Notes: a model not told the origin generated them from the letters alone. A stretch of DNA of 64,000 nt from Phyto melanocephala (GCA_941918925.1 OW799233.1:153554845-153618844), one strand, 5' to 3'; positions 21,060 to 33,481 are shown, counted from the stretch's first letter. Program-made: numbers and translations.

Positions 21060-23460
21060 ACAAGTAAGAGCACTATATTCGGCTGTGCCGAATCTTTTAT
21101 ACCCACCACCAATTTTGTGTACATTTAAAGCACAATATTTATTATTTTGTTACTCATTATGGAATAATCTTTTTATAATAAAATATGTATCACTTTCTTT
21201 GTAGAGGGTGGTTAAATTTTAAGGGCCCATGTTGAAGGTGAACTACAGCTAGTCTTTAAATTAGTTTTCTGCATTTCATTTTACATTTCTCAATCTTAAA
21301 CTTACTCAATTTGATCCGTGGAAAGATACGCAAATGAGCAACGCTTTAAAGTTATTTAGGTTTTTTTATGAAAATGGGCGTTCAAATCAAAATGCATTTT
21401 GTGCACTTCGTAATTCTTTTGATCAACATAATCATTCAAATTCATCCACAATCTGAAAAATTTTAAAAAATATTTAAATTTCTGCAAAACAGGTCTGTAT
21501 AAAATGTTAGAAAATCTGTGAATGCCTTCTTAGTTCGTTGAATGGGAACCATTGCTGTTTTTTGCGATAGTGTGGCAAAAGAGCAGTCAACCTCGACTCA
21601 TCATCGTGCCCAACAATTGAGCATCAACATTGTCATTGAAAATTTGGACCATCAGATAGAGGAGTGGCACCAAGGATGGAGGGGCCATTTGGCCGATATT
21701 TTGTCAAATACATAACTGAACCATACAAATATTATCATTATAAAAAGAAATGATAGTAATTTCTTAAATAATTTGTGTTTGATATAAATTCAACATCGGT
21801 CCTTAAAATTTAATAACCCTTTATAACTTCGATATGCTACTAAAATGCTTTTGTAAATGTAGTTTTTCAATGAAAGTGGGCGTTAAAGTAGGCGTGTCAA
21901 TAAAGTTTCTGCTAATAAATACAACTAAGATATTTCAATATAGTTCTTTATTTTCCCAAAAACTTTGTCAATAGAGAAATTACATGAATTTAAGAAAACC
22001 CGTTATATGGGAGGTAGGCGTTATAGTGGGCGTGTCACCTAAACTTTTTGGCACAACAACTACATTGACTAGAAGGATATAAATAGTAAATTTCCTCATC
22101 ATACCTCTAATTTTGTCGGTTTTATGAGCTTTAACATTTCGTTAACGGTAGATAACGTGAAAAGTGGGCGTTATAGTAGGCGTGTCAAAGTTATTTTAAC
22201 GCATGAGTACATTTTAGATGTTTCAATATAGCCTTTTATTATTCCAAAATCTTTATTAATAGAGAAATTATATGAATTTTAGGTAAAGCGTTATATGGGA
22301 GGTGGGCGTAAAAGTGGGCGTGGCACCTTAATTTTTTTGTACAATAATGACACTGCCTAGGGCGATATACGTAGCAAATTTGATCATCATACATCAAATT
22401 TTGGCGGTTTTATGAGCTTTGAAATTTCATTAACGGTAGATAACGTGAAAAGTGGGCGTTATAGTAGGCGTGTCAAAGTTATTTTTGCGAATGAGTACAT
22501 TTTAGATGTCTCAATATAGCCTTTTATTATTCCAAAATCATTTTTAATAGAGAAATTATATGAATTTTAGGTAAAACGTTATATGGGAGGTGGGCGTAAA
22601 AGTGGGCGTGGCATCTTAATTTTTTGGCACAATAATGACATTGCCTAGGGGGATATACGTAGCAAATTTGATCATCATACCTCTAATTTCGGCGGTTTTA
22701 TGAGCTTTTAAATTTCATTAACGGTATATAACGTGAAAAGTGGGCGTTATAGTAGGCGTGTCAAAGTTATTTCTGCGAATGAGTACAACTGAGGTGTTTC
22801 AAGATAGGCTTTTATTATTCCAAACTCTTTATTAATAGAGAAATTATATGAATTTTAGGTAAAACGTTATATGGGAGGTGGGCGTAAAAGTGGGCGTGGC
22901 ACATTGATTTTCCGTTAAAAAAAAGCCTCTCACCAAAAAGCAAAGTGTGCAAAATTTCAGAGTCGTACATCCAATTTTGTTGCTTTTATGACGTTTTTGT
23001 TTTTAAATATACCGAAAAATACACTGTGCGGTATAAATTTTCGTACATTTTGATCGATAACTCCTTTCCTTTCATGACTCTACGTTAATCCGTTTGGACA
23101 CAATACCATTTTATTCGATGTTCGTAGGACACGGTTTTTTCGACCTACTCTTGCATTCCGAGCTATAACTCACTTCCTAATATTCCGATATAGCCCATTT
23201 TCAATACCAAACAAACCTTGTCTATAAGAAAGATTCTGGCAAAATTTGAGCCTCCTAGCTTTTTCGGTGCGACCTCTATCGTGCTTTCAACAGACGGACA
23301 GACGGACAGACGGACGGACATAGCTAGATCGTCATCAAATCAAACCCTGATTCAGAATATATATACTTTATGGGGTCTAAAATGGATATTTCGATGTGTT
23401 ACAAACGGAATGACAAAATGAATATACCCCCACCATTTTTTTGGTGGCGGGTATAAAAAA
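21060..23460 (-). mobile_element. HINE-A copy 2
   Basis: CAAGTAAGAGCACTATATTC, the hairpin TTCGGCTGTGCCGAA, ATACCCACCACC, the mariner insert (21204-21822), about four tandem units with AGTGGGCGTTATAGTAGGCG spaced roughly 285-290 bp, a GGACAGACGGACAGACGGAC tract (23293), and the end GGTGGCGGGTATAAAA. It is highly similar to copy 1 but lacks the internal duplication of the mariner part. Confidence 0.88.
21204..21822. mobile_element. Mariner-like insert inside HINE-A copy 2
   Basis: It starts TA-GAGGGTGGTTAAATTTTAAG and ends CTTAAAATTTAATAACCCTT-TA. Residual frames give FFYENGRSNQNAFCALRNSF-like and GGHLADIL-like fragments of a mariner-type transposase joined after an internal deletion. There are many stops and frameshifts. 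Confidence 0.62.
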
Positions 23461-24187
23461 GCAAGTTCCACGCCCACATAAAAATTTAACTAACACAAAG
23501 AGGTTATTACGTATTTTAGTTGTTGATTGTGGATACCAAAAATTAGGCACAGCCGAATATGTGTGTACTACATACAGATGAACAGACATCCCTTGATCGT
23601 ATCATGGTAATATTTATTTTCTTGGTTGGATTGGATTGTGTATCAATGACAAAAACTTTCTTCCTCATATTTTTAAGAATGGAACTGTAAGCAATTTATT
23701 CAAAAACAACAAGAAAATAGAATTAATTTTAAAGCATATATTTCTTGCTATGTAATTATATTTTGCATGACTAATTAAGACTAGCGATATGTAAAATTAC
23801 ATAAACTCAATCTAGATTGTGCAATAACAACGACAACGCTAGCACCATCCACCATCAACAATATCTTAATTATATGCATTAATATTGTCAATAATCAAAA
23901 CATTAAAGAAAAGACCGATGGATGGATTGTAAAAAAATAATAATAAAAACAACAAACGTTAGTACTAACGTTTAATAATGGCTGTTAATGAAATAACAAC
24001 ACATTCATTTAACATCAGCGCATTAACAGAAAGGGAAAGAGTAAATGATTAATAGAGGTATTGTCGCACATCTAGAGATTAATGTATGTATGTGTTGCCA
24101 ATTTAATTAACCCTATGCACAACATAGATTATTTTTTACGAACTATCTCTTAATAGACCAATCTCTATATGGTATCAATCTCTTGGA
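23461..24187. other. Intergenic region, no gene seen
   Basis: The sequence is AT-rich. A perfect 20-bp palindrome, AAACGTTAGTACTAACGTTT, lies at 23954-23973. No other structure was recognised. Confidence 0.35.
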
Positions 24188-24638
24188 AATATCCAGGAAT
24201 GAATCGCAATTGAAATTCAGCACAATCGCCCCATAACTTTTTGAGATATGAGCAAAAAACCACGACCACCTCGTTTTTTTTCACAATTACAACAACAACC
24301 TACATACATACATCCTGGTTAAAGTAAACGTGCCATCGAATTCCATCTGAGCAAAAAAAGTTTTATTTTATTTAATATATTATTTATATTTTATTATTTT
24401 TTTTATATGTTTTTTTTAATTTTTTTAAAAAAATTTTTTTTAATTATTTTTTTTTTGTAATTTTTTTTATTTTTAATATTTTTTTTTTGTATTTTTTTTT
24501 TTTTTTTGGTATGTTTTTTACATGTTTGTACGTATTTTATATGATATGAATGGTGGTACAAACAATTGTTATTGCATGACTTCACGTTGTGAAGGGTATA
24601 TAAGATTCGGCACGGCCGAATATAGCACTGTTACTTTT
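24188..24638 (+). mobile_element. HINE-B copy 4, 5'-truncated
   Basis: It begins within the family at ATATCCAGGAATGAATCG, then TGAGATATGAGCAAAAAACC, ACGACCACCTC, the tRNA-like stretch GTTAAAGTAAACGTGCCATC, long T tracts (24360-24510), and TGAAGGGTATATAAGATTC. The hairpin TTCGGCACGGCCGAA lies at about 24606, ending TGTTACTTTTT. The CCGTCTG 5' part is missing. Confidence 0.78.
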
Positions 24639-24989
24639 TATATCTCGGTAGTTTAACACTCTTCCAAAAAGATTAAGATAATCCGTTTTTATTGTTTTAT
24701 AGAAAACTTTAAAAAAAATTTTTTTATAGTTAGCTTTCGGTATATTTTCAATAAAAAATTTAAATTCTAAAAAAAAAAAAAAATAAAATCAAATTCTAAT
24801 AAAATAAGTTAAATAATAATCTCGTATCAGTTGTTGATGTGGTTAAAAATTAGGTATAACATTTTGTTTAAAATAACTATTTAATATAAAGGTTGGGCCA
24901 TCCATCGGTTTAACCAGCGATTATATCGAGTCTGACACTACTTATGTATGTCATTCTATTCTGTTGAAAAATTCAGTAAATTATATCCG

Positions 24990-25610
24990 CTGAACGAAAT
25001 AAATCGATTAACGCTTGAGCAATGTTGGGATTTATTGGAAATTTATTTCCAAAGCACAGACAATTAGTCGGTAATTGCACGAAAATGTCGTACTAAAAAT
25101 TATATTTTCGGAAGAAACTCATTTTCATCTTGGTAGATATGTAAGTAAGCAAATTTGCACTATTTTGGGCTCAGAAAGCCCAAACGTGGTATTTCAAAAG
25201 CCAATGCACCTATTAAAAGTCACTGTTAAAAGTGGAGAGATTATTGGCCCATATATCTTTGGGACCATCGCACCATGATAAGCCATTTCTTTGTGCCCGC
25301 TATTCACGGTGCTTTTATGAACGATGTTAGGTTTTAATAGAGTAGAGCAAATGGCCACATCTTATGCCACAATTGATTTATTGTATACAACGTGGGACGG
25401 TCATTTAATTAGCCAACACGGTGATGTCAATTGACCGCCAAGAAGCTGCGAATTGGACACCGTTGGACTATTTTCTGCGGGGCGTCGTTAAAGACAAGTG
25501 ATGCTTTTTATACACACCGAAAAATGCTTAAAAATTGTTTCGATCGAATGAAGGTACTGTGGGACTAGTAGTGGCAGGCAGCCATATGCATGATATAATA
25601 TTTTGTTTCT
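24990..25610 (+). pseudogene. Mariner-like transposase relic, internally deleted
   Basis: Fragments in several frames give RLTLEQCWDLLEIYFQSTDN (N-terminus), then IIFSEETHFHLGRYVSKQIC and the GSESPN...KPMHLLKVTV...IIGPYIFG region of mariner-type transposases around the first catalytic position. Further on there are HGDVN, PPRSC and FLWG..KDK-like pieces of the second/third catalytic region (25420-25500). Most of the DNA-binding domain has been deleted and stops are frequent. The open frame at 25075-25278 is the best-preserved piece. Confidence 0.7.
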
Positions 25611-26632
25611 AACTGGGATAATTGTATTTAAGAAGAAAAAAAATAAATTTGGCACAATTTGAAACCGTTTTTGTTCTATTGCTTTTTTAAATTTTAAACT
25701 TATAAATAGCCCAGTCTATTTTATTTCTATAGACTTGTTTTTTATTTTCGTGTTTGGTTTTTTTTTTGTTTTCTTTGAGAAAGTAGAGAATATCATAAAC
25801 GCTTAAATGTTTTGTCGAGTTTTATATTTGTAATTCATTCAAAGCTGCTTTAAAATTTTCTGTTTAAAATAATACAAGCAAAACCACAATGCATTATGAA
25901 TTGAACACAAATTAAAAAAAAATAAAAGGCTCTTAAACTAAAATTTCTTAAAAAACTCGTAACCACGAAAAAAGAGAAAGCAGATGATGAAATCGCAGCT
26001 GGTGGCGACAAAACACACACAGAAAAAATTATTGCTTTAAATTTTGTAACAAATTGACTAATTGATTAATTTCTAAATTTAAATTGTATTTTTCACAAAT
26101 TTAAATAATCGGTTTAATTGATATTTAACTTTTTAAAAAACTTCAAGATTTCAGTCAGTTGAAGAAAGTTAATTGAAGACTAAAATAAAAAAAAAAAATT
26201 TTTTTATCAAGAATTCATTTTGAAGGAAAGGCTTAATAAAATTTTGCTTAATCATGTCAAAACGGGAGGTTAATATTAAAAAAAATTATGCCCAATCAGC
26301 AGATTAAAATTCTAGTACTCAAGCACATATTTACAGGGCTAAAAATCAGAATTTGTTTCAAATAAATATCATAGAGACCTTGAACATTATTGCAGATGGG
26401 ACAGAAGTTAATATTTCTTGCAGCCCAATATATTTCGTAGGATTCTAACCCTAATATGTAAGTAATTATTTGAATTTATTTCCTTCGTTTGTTCAAGATA
26501 TATTGATGATACAATTTCATTGTTTCATAAATTTTATAAATAAATAAAAATTATTTTTTAAAATTCTTGGAATTCTTATTAATTTTTGAATACTATTTAA
26601 GTGGATTTTTTTTCGAAATAAATTTTTAATTA
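25611..26632. other. AT-rich intergenic region, no gene seen
   Basis: CACACACAGAAAAAATTA near 26014 pairs loosely with TTTTTTTCTGTGTACA near 27347, so a MITE split by HINE-B copy 5 is possible but unproven. No coding signal was seen. Confidence 0.3.
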
Positions 26633-27244
26633 AACAAGTAAGAGCGCTATATTCGGCCATGCCGAATCTTATATACCCTTCACAACGTGTAGTCATGCAA
26701 TAACAGTACATACATATATAAAAACATCACATTGTAAAATTATAAATTTACGTATGTATGTTAAAAGAAAAATAAAAAATAAATAAAAAAAAAAATTAAA
26801 AAAAAAAATTAAAAAAAAAAATTTTAAAAAAGAATTAAAAAAAAAAATTTATAAAAAATAATTAAAATATATATAATAAATATAAAACAAAAAAAAAAAT
26901 AAAAAAAAAAAATATTAAAAAAAAAAATAATAATAAAAATATATATAACATATTAAATAAAAAATAAAAAAAATATAAAAAATTTTTTTTTGGCTCAGCT
27001 GGGATTTGATGCCATGTTTCTGATTTGCAATACCGATCTATTCCCGAATATTTCTGATATTTTAATACCTCACCCAGGTCCATGCGATATCGGGGGGCTT
27101 CAAAAAGTTGATTTCAACATACACACGGACAGACGGACAGACTGACAGAGCTACATCGACTCCTCTATTCATAAGCTTTCAGAAAATATATACTTTATGG
27201 GGTCGGAAATGGGAATTTTTTTCACTGTGTGAAGGGTATAAAAA
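26633..27244 (-). mobile_element. HINE-B copy 5, with internal deletion
   Basis: AACAAGTAAGAGCGCTATAT and the hairpin TTCGGCCATGCCGAA (one change in the loop), TATACCCTTCACAACGTG, A-rich tracts, GGCTCAGCTGGGATTTGATG, then directly TGTTTCTGATTTGCAATACC (part of the family is missing here), a GGACAGACGGACAGACTGAC tract, and the end GTGTGAAGGGTATAAAA. Confidence 0.83.
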
Positions 27245-27954
27245 TTGAATTATTATTAAAAACTAATAGTATATTTTTCTTGATTGTAGCAAAATCAAAT
27301 AAAATTGTTAATAATAGATTTCATTTCGTAATGGAAATTTGTATTTATTTTTTTCTGTGTACATTTTTTCATTATTCTTTCAATTATCACAATTAAAAAA
27401 TCCTCGTAATAATAAGAATATTTAAAAATTAACTAGAGTCAAAATAAAATTCAAGTAGTACTTAGTGCCTTTATTTTTTTAAAGAATATTATTTGGAATA
27501 TTAACTTATTTTAACTTATTATTTGTTTAAATATATGAAAATATAGTATTTTTCAAGAGAAAATTAATTTAAAAAATTCAACTTAAAAATTTAAAAATGC
27601 TTTCCTCAAAAACTATAACAACAGACATAAGCAGATCTTCCTCATTGCCACATAACTAATGAAATTAATAAATTTATATTATATAAAAAGGATTATCTCT
27701 AAAACTAATAATTGTTTTTTATAATTTTATTTAGAATTTTTAAATTTAAAAATAATAACTCCATAGTTGATTCAGTGATAAATTACTACTTTTTTAATTA
27801 TGTCTCTATGTATGGAAACTTCTTGATATAAACTTTCTCTAAATGTACTCTACTAAAAAAAAAGATTTAAAATACATTCTCCCCTGTTCATTGGGATTAA
27901 TTGGTTCAATGCTCGAACTTGTTCCTAACAATATGAGTATCCTATACAAACGCA
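27245..27954. other. AT-rich intergenic region, no gene seen
   Basis: Long A/T-rich stretches without recognisable coding, RNA or repeat structure. Confidence 0.35.
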
Positions 27955-28220
27955 ATATATCGATGCCTTACTTCCTCAACCTCGTATCTTAAAAAATAAA
28001 ATTTTTCAGGAGAGAAATAAAAAACGGTTCATCTCTTTCTACTTCGGTGTTTGGTTAAAATTTTAAATGCAATTATTAAGGAATTGATTGTATTAATGTA
28101 TATTAGAAGTAATAATATACAAATCTTTTTTAGTTAAAGCATAAAACAATCGTTTGATATGGAAAATTCAAACCCGCATTTTTTAAGATACGAGGTTGAG
28201 GAAGTAAGGCATCGATATAT
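27955..28220. mobile_element. MITE with perfect 43-bp terminal inverted repeats
   Basis: The arm at 27955-27997 (ATATATCGATGCCTTACTTC, then CTCAACCTCG and TATCTTAAAAAAT) is exactly complementary to the arm at 28178-28220. The 180 bp between them are non-coding and AT-rich. Perfect arms suggest a recent insertion or a conserved hairpin. Flanking ATAT makes the true ends and the target site (possibly TA) uncertain. Confidence 0.72.
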
Positions 28221-28711
28221 ATTTCTTAGTTCCACTGGATATGCGATTTCATCAACATCGTTATCAATATTTTAGTTGTAATTAAGCAAAGAATGATATA
28301 AAACCTTCCCTATATCTTAAAGGATTTTCTATTTTTTTTTTTTAACTGACAGTATCAGGATAGGAATCCTTTATTTTTTCAGTTTCTAACAAAATGCAAA
28401 TATTTAGCATTTCAAAATTAAAGGGCCAATATTTATTCGTAAACATTTAGAATCACATAAAAAATATCCCCGTTTTTAGGGGGTACCTTTATTTAAAATT
28501 GTTTTTAGGGAACCATCTAGTAGTTATTTATACCGATGGTTGAAAGTCGAAATAACTATAACAATAACAACAACAACCAAAAATACAAACAAATATTTAT
28601 GTATAAATACTCAGATAACCATATAATGGAAAACTCTCAATCACAGTGATAGACAGGCGAACATCTATGGAAACGTATATATGAATGTATAGAAGAAAAT
28701 CAGGTACTTAC
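28221..28711. other. Intronic or intergenic sequence downstream of the Gln/His-rich exon
   Basis: On the minus strand this is the start of the intron following the exon at 28712-29545. No further exon was recognised here. Confidence 0.35.
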
Positions 28712-29545
28712 CACTGCCACTGTCGTAGGTTTTGGTGGTTGAGCCACTAGTATTTGAGCGCTTAATCTCTCTACGGCCCATTGCAATTTTATGCGAAGTT
28801 GAGTGTTGCAATGGAGTAGGAGGTGTTGAAGGTGTTTGCAGAAAAGGTGGTGGCGATTGTAACGATGGTGATATATAATGCAAGTGATGTTGCTGTTGTT
28901 GTTGCTGTTGTCGTTGCTCTTGACGATGATGCAAATTGTGTTGGAGTTGATGGTGCTGTTGTGAGTGTGTGTGCGCGTGGTGTTGATAGTGATAAATACT
29001 TTTAGGTGAATTATTAGCAGATACACAGCCTGTTGCGCCAGCGGCAAATGATGTGTTAGCACTGGGACCGGCACTTATATTGGGCGCTGTAGCAGCTGCC
29101 AAAGCAACAGCTGTAGTTGTGGCCAGCGATGGTGCAGATAGTGACGATAGTGGAGATTGTACCAACAACGATGCTTTCGGTGGAAATTCAAAGTAATTTA
29201 TTTGGTGTTGATTAATGTGGGAATTTGTTAATGATAAACCTGATGTCGATAGTGGATGTTGAAAATCTGTACTTGTACTTGTAAAACCGTCTGCTAATGC
29301 TGTTGCTACTCCTCCTGTTCCGGCTCCAAGTGCTAGTGTTGTTGCTGCTGTGGCTGTGTTAGTGTTGCAAACGCAATGCGGTGTGGGTGGTGGTGCTGGA
29401 CAAGCGTTAATATTACTGCTATTGCTTGTGTTTGAAAATGACGGCTTACGTAGTGATGTATGTCTTAACCCTTTTACAGGGTATAATGGGTACTATCGGC
29501 CGGCAACACGAACCCAATCACGATTTTCACTATTATACCAAATAC
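28712..29545 (-). CDS. Large internal exon of a Gln/His/Ser/Thr-rich low-complexity protein (partial gene)
   Basis: On the minus strand an acceptor (CTTAATGCCTTTGCAG, ending 29546) and a strong donor (GTAAGT at 28711-28706) bound an 834-nt exon. One frame is open for about 260 codons from 29492 to the donor. It reads YPLYPVKGLRHTSLRKPSFS, Asn/Ser and Ala/Thr-rich stretches, FEFPPKASLLVQSPLSSLSA, a His/Gln stretch (HHAHTHSQQHHQLQH, then seven Gln), Pro-rich SPPPFLQTPSTPPTP, and AMGRREIKRSNTSGSTTKTY to the donor. The first 17 codons (IWYNSENRDWVRVAGR) are followed by an in-frame TAG at 29495-29493. The protein is not recognised; such composition is common in fly regulatory and signalling proteins. 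Alternatives are an acceptor just after the TAG, or a split exon. Neighbouring exons lie outside what I could identify. Confidence 0.62.
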
Positions 29546-30036
29546 CTGCAAAGGCATTAAGAAGAAACAAAATAAATACATTTATAAACACATACAAGTT
29601 TGTATCTACATGGATGTATTAAAAAATAAATAAGTACTAGCAGCTAAATAACGAAAACTAATTGGGGTTTTTGGGTAATAATGTTTTATCAACTCTACAC
29701 AAAACACAAAATAAAAGAAAATTCGAAAAAATATAGTTGATAAACCTAGATGTTTGCAATAAAATGGACTCAATCTCACATTCCATTTCCCCCAACTCCT
29801 TTTGAAAGTTAATTTGTATTGCAGGTAATTTTACAAGTTATTTGGCTGTTATTAGTTACACCAGTCTAAGTAAGTGCATGAACATACACTAATACGTTGA
29901 GGTGTTAGCCGATGAATGGAAGGAGTTGCAAAATAAATCGATTTAGTAGTAAAATTACATTTACTAACTAAATAAATTACCCTTAAATATTTATAAAAAG
30001 AAATTTGTATTTGCACACATAAATACATACATTTCA
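29546..30036. other. Intron of the minus-strand gene or intergenic DNA
   Basis: Upstream of the acceptor at 29546 on the minus strand. AT-rich, no exon recognised. Confidence 0.35.
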
Positions 30037-31048
30037 GGTCAAAATAATAGCATCATTAGCAGGTTTATACTTATAAAAAGAGCAAATTAAAATTAAGGTT
30101 GAAATTTTTTTAATAAATATCAAAAGCAATTATTGTTTTTCAGAGCGTAGTTATAATTTTTACAATCTTATAACTGCCTATTTACGATGATCGATTATTT
30201 GTCAACCTTAGTGCGGTCAGTATAAAAGAATTTAAACCTTTAGATTTGGCAAAAAAAAAAAATATTAACGGAATGTATCATATATTCAATGTTTTTTTAA
30301 AATATATGACACATTAAAATTACATTCAGGTTAGAGTTCATTTTTAACATTCTTATAACTACAAAAAAAATTTTAATTGTGATAATGGAAAGAATAATCT
30401 GAAGACGTGAACGATGCAAAAAGGGCGACCTTATTAAAAAACTTCTATTTCAAAATAATTCGTTTTAAGAAATAAAAAATTTACTTTAATATTTTTTTAC
30501 AAAATTATAAATAATATATTGAGATATGAGACTAGTGGGGAAAAACGAAAACTTCCAATATTTAAGCGTTTAGTTCGAACAAGCAAAAAAAAAAAAATCA
30601 TTTGATGTTATCTACGAAACTAAGACAAGCAACGAAGATACCTTCAAGTGTGGCAATTATTCGTTGTAGACTGCTTCGAATGCTTGCAGGTTATGAAAAG
30701 AACTTGAACTTTCTTCTAATAATGTGACCAAATGATTTTCTTTTGCAATAGCAATGTTATTTGACCACTTGAAAAATGAAGTGAATATTTTCTATGGACA
30801 TCTGAATCGAAATTCGCTTTTTTAGTAGAAAAGGTTCCAAAGCATTTGTGTGAAGTTCACCTAATAACGAATCGAAGCCGCAGTTTACGGCAAAGTAAAT
30901 TCTAGTGATTGTAGTATAATGGTATTGGGGTTTATTTCGTATTATAAAATAAAAATTTTTTCAATATTAAATACATTCACCAAAGCCGTTGAGGTGTTGC
31001 TATAATTTTGCCCGCAGTTGTTATGCTTGTTTAATATTTAATTTTGTA
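30037..31048 (+). mobile_element. Tc1-like transposon relic
   Basis: The left end GGTCAAAATAATAGCATCAT resembles the start of the ITm element at 14986, and the right-hand TTAATTTTGTACC (31035-31048) is its possible partner. The interior holds transposase debris in shifting frames. Around 30545-30700 there is KLPIFKRLVRTSKKK-like sequence, LRQATKIPSSVAIIRCRLLR (the second helix-turn-helix region), and near 30790-30960 a W..DESKF-like stretch, KVPKHLCEV, N.ESK and YWGLF. These match the Tc1 order up to the MVWG(C/G)F motif. There are many stops and the catalytic triad is incomplete. Confidence 0.6.
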
Positions 31049-31170
31049 CCACAACAATTAAATTTCACTCTTAAAATTTTAAAAAGTTAAGTAAAGGGTG
31101 TATTTGTGATATAATCTTTGCATGGTTTTAAATATATTTATGCATGTAAGTTTATTCTTAAGTTTATGTA

Positions 31171-32113
31171 AAAAGTAAGAGCACTATATTCAGCAGCGTC
31201 GAATCTTTTACACCCACCAACAATTTTGATATACTTTTATAGCTCAAAATTAATTATTTTGTTATTAACTGAAATCGCTATGGAATAATCTCTTTGTACT
31301 GAAAAATATGTATCACTTTCTTCATGTAACTTCGATATGGTGGTAAAATATTTTCGTAAATTTAGTCTTTCAAAGAAAGTGGGCGTTAAATTAGGCGTGT
31401 CAATATAGTTTTTGCTAATTAATTCATCTTAAATACTTCAATATAGACCTTTATTCCTTCAAAAACTTTGTTCATAGGGAAATAATATGAATTTAAAATA
31501 ATGCGTTTTATGAAACGTAGGCGTTTAAGTCGACGTCTAACCCTTGAGTTTTTGTTAGTTCAAATCCTTTGATCAAAAAGCAATGTTTGCAAAACTTCAG
31601 AATCGAACATCTAATTTTGTCAGTTCTATTAGGTCTTAAATTTTATATATTACAAAAAAAAATACGCTGTGCGGTATAAATTTTCTTACATTTTGATCTA
31701 TAACTCTTTTCCTAATGCAAAGATTTAAGCAATTTTCAAGGAAAAATATTCTTTTTAGTTTTAAAATATATATTCGAAGCTTCATGACACAATTCCATTT
31801 TATTCGGTGTTGGAAGAACACGATTTTTTTTACCTACTTTTGTATTACGAGCTATAACTATCTTAATTAATTTTTCGATTTAGCCCATTACCAAGCAAGC
31901 CTCGTGTATAAGAAATATTTTGGAAAAATTTGAGCCTCCTATCTTCTTCGGTTCGAGCTCCAATATGCTTGCAAAAGACGGACAAACATACGGAAGGACA
32001 TTGCTATATCGTCATAAAATGAAAACAGGATATACTTTATGGGGTTAAGAATGGTTATTTCGATATATTACAAACGGAGTTACAAAATAAAATTTTGCTG
32101 GTGGGTATAAAAA
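31171..32113 (-). mobile_element. HINE-A copy 3, degenerate and short
   Basis: AAGTAAGAGCACTATATTCA, a mutated hairpin (TTCAGCAGCGTCGAA), ACACCCACCAAC, one or two AAAGTGGGCGTTAAATTAGG units, GTATAAATTTTCTTACATTT, TTTTTTACCTACTTTTG, and the end GGTGGGTATAAAAATT. It lacks the mariner insert and most tandem units. It has more substitutions than copies 1, 2 and 5, so it is older. Confidence 0.72.
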
Positions 32114-33481
32114 TTTTAAGGCCGTTTTAATAGTAATAATTTTTCGATACTATTTAAAATCATTAAATGAACAATTAATCCAGTAAAAAATGGACCCCCA
32201 GCGAAAAGGAAAAATATGAAATTTGGCCCCAAACATGAGGAAAGCATTTTAAAGTTAAAAAAAAATATCCCCGAAATGGCACCATTAAAATAATATCCGA
32301 AAGAAAAATTAAAAATAATATCAGACGTTTAAAATTGAAAGTGACAAAAAAGATATGTTGGGAGATGGTAATTTTTTATCGCAATTTCATTCACAAAATA
32401 ATACCCCAATGAAATGTGTAAGTTTTACCTTTAAATGTGCTGAAAAAAGGGGGCCTTCGGCTGAGTGCACAGAGATTTATTGATTGTCGACTTGAATCGC
32501 AGTCTTTGCTGTAGTTTTTGCCCAGATGTAGGGACTTTCAATTCCTGAAAATGCCGCCTTGCAAAATTAAAGCTTTTGCGGATAAAATTTCTACTTTTCT
32601 TTGATTTTATACGCCTTAATTTACATTTATTATCTAATGCAGGGTTATTGCTAACAAAGGTACCGCAAAATTTGACTCTGATAATTAATGGTGAAATAAT
32701 TTTTTTTTATTTGCTGTAAAATCAACTTTAATAATGATATTCATAGAAAAGAAAATGTCAGTAGAAATCAGTTAAAATAGACAAACCCCCAAAAAGTATC
32801 CTTTAGTAAATAAAGTCTATTGAAAAATAAAATTTTAAACTTATAAGCATAAGTAATATTTATTGTGGTTGGGAAAATATTACTCATACGCGTCTAATTA
32901 AGACAATGATTGTATGAAAAAGACCAAAAATTCCAAAAAAAATTTGTCTAATAAATTCACGCAAAGTTCAGCACACAAACTACAGGAACTATGAAAAGCA
33001 TTAACTATTATTTACTTAATCCTTGAAAACTTAATGCAGAGTTTTAATACATAGCAAAAACAACACAGCAAAAAAAGAAAAAACGTATTCACACAGAGAT
33101 AAAATGAAATCAGTTGATTTTAGCTTCACAGGGCATGAAAACGAGTTTTTGGCTTACGAATAATCTCTGGTGGTGTTTTGTTTATACAATAAAACTGAAA
33201 CAGCCCAATATGTGATTTTATTTTTGAAGAGAATTGTAATAAATGTAATAAGCCAACGCCAAAAAACTGTGGATTTTTTCCAAAAATAAAGTTTTGCAAA
33301 GGAAGTAGAAAGGTAACTTTAATAATTTTGTTTAATTAGTTGTATGAAAATAAACTCTATAATAAAAGAAGCTATTAAATATACACGTATTGCATGAATA
33401 TCACTATTTGATTTATTTCTATCGAGGTACCTACAAAAGCAAATCGATTTAATAATAACAAGTCGTTGCACTTGATTCACC
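32114..33481. other. Intergenic region, no gene seen
   Basis: Contains GGGGGCCTTCGGCTGAGTGC (around 32450) and AAAAGGACCCCCAGCGAAAA-like GC-richer patches that look TE-derived, but no family could be named. AT-rich otherwise. Confidence 0.3.

Noticed and set aside
23218..23421. Open frame with QTDRRTDIARSSSNQTLIQN, also at 51946-52137 minus
   Set aside because: This is the CCGTCTGTCCG tract and 5' end of HINE-A translated by chance. The frame is shared because the DNA repeat is shared.
25999..27360. MITE with ACACACAGAAAAAA ends split by HINE-B copy 5
   Set aside because: The pairing is limited to about 12 low-complexity bases that recur in many places (6127, 8385, 46097), with no target duplication.
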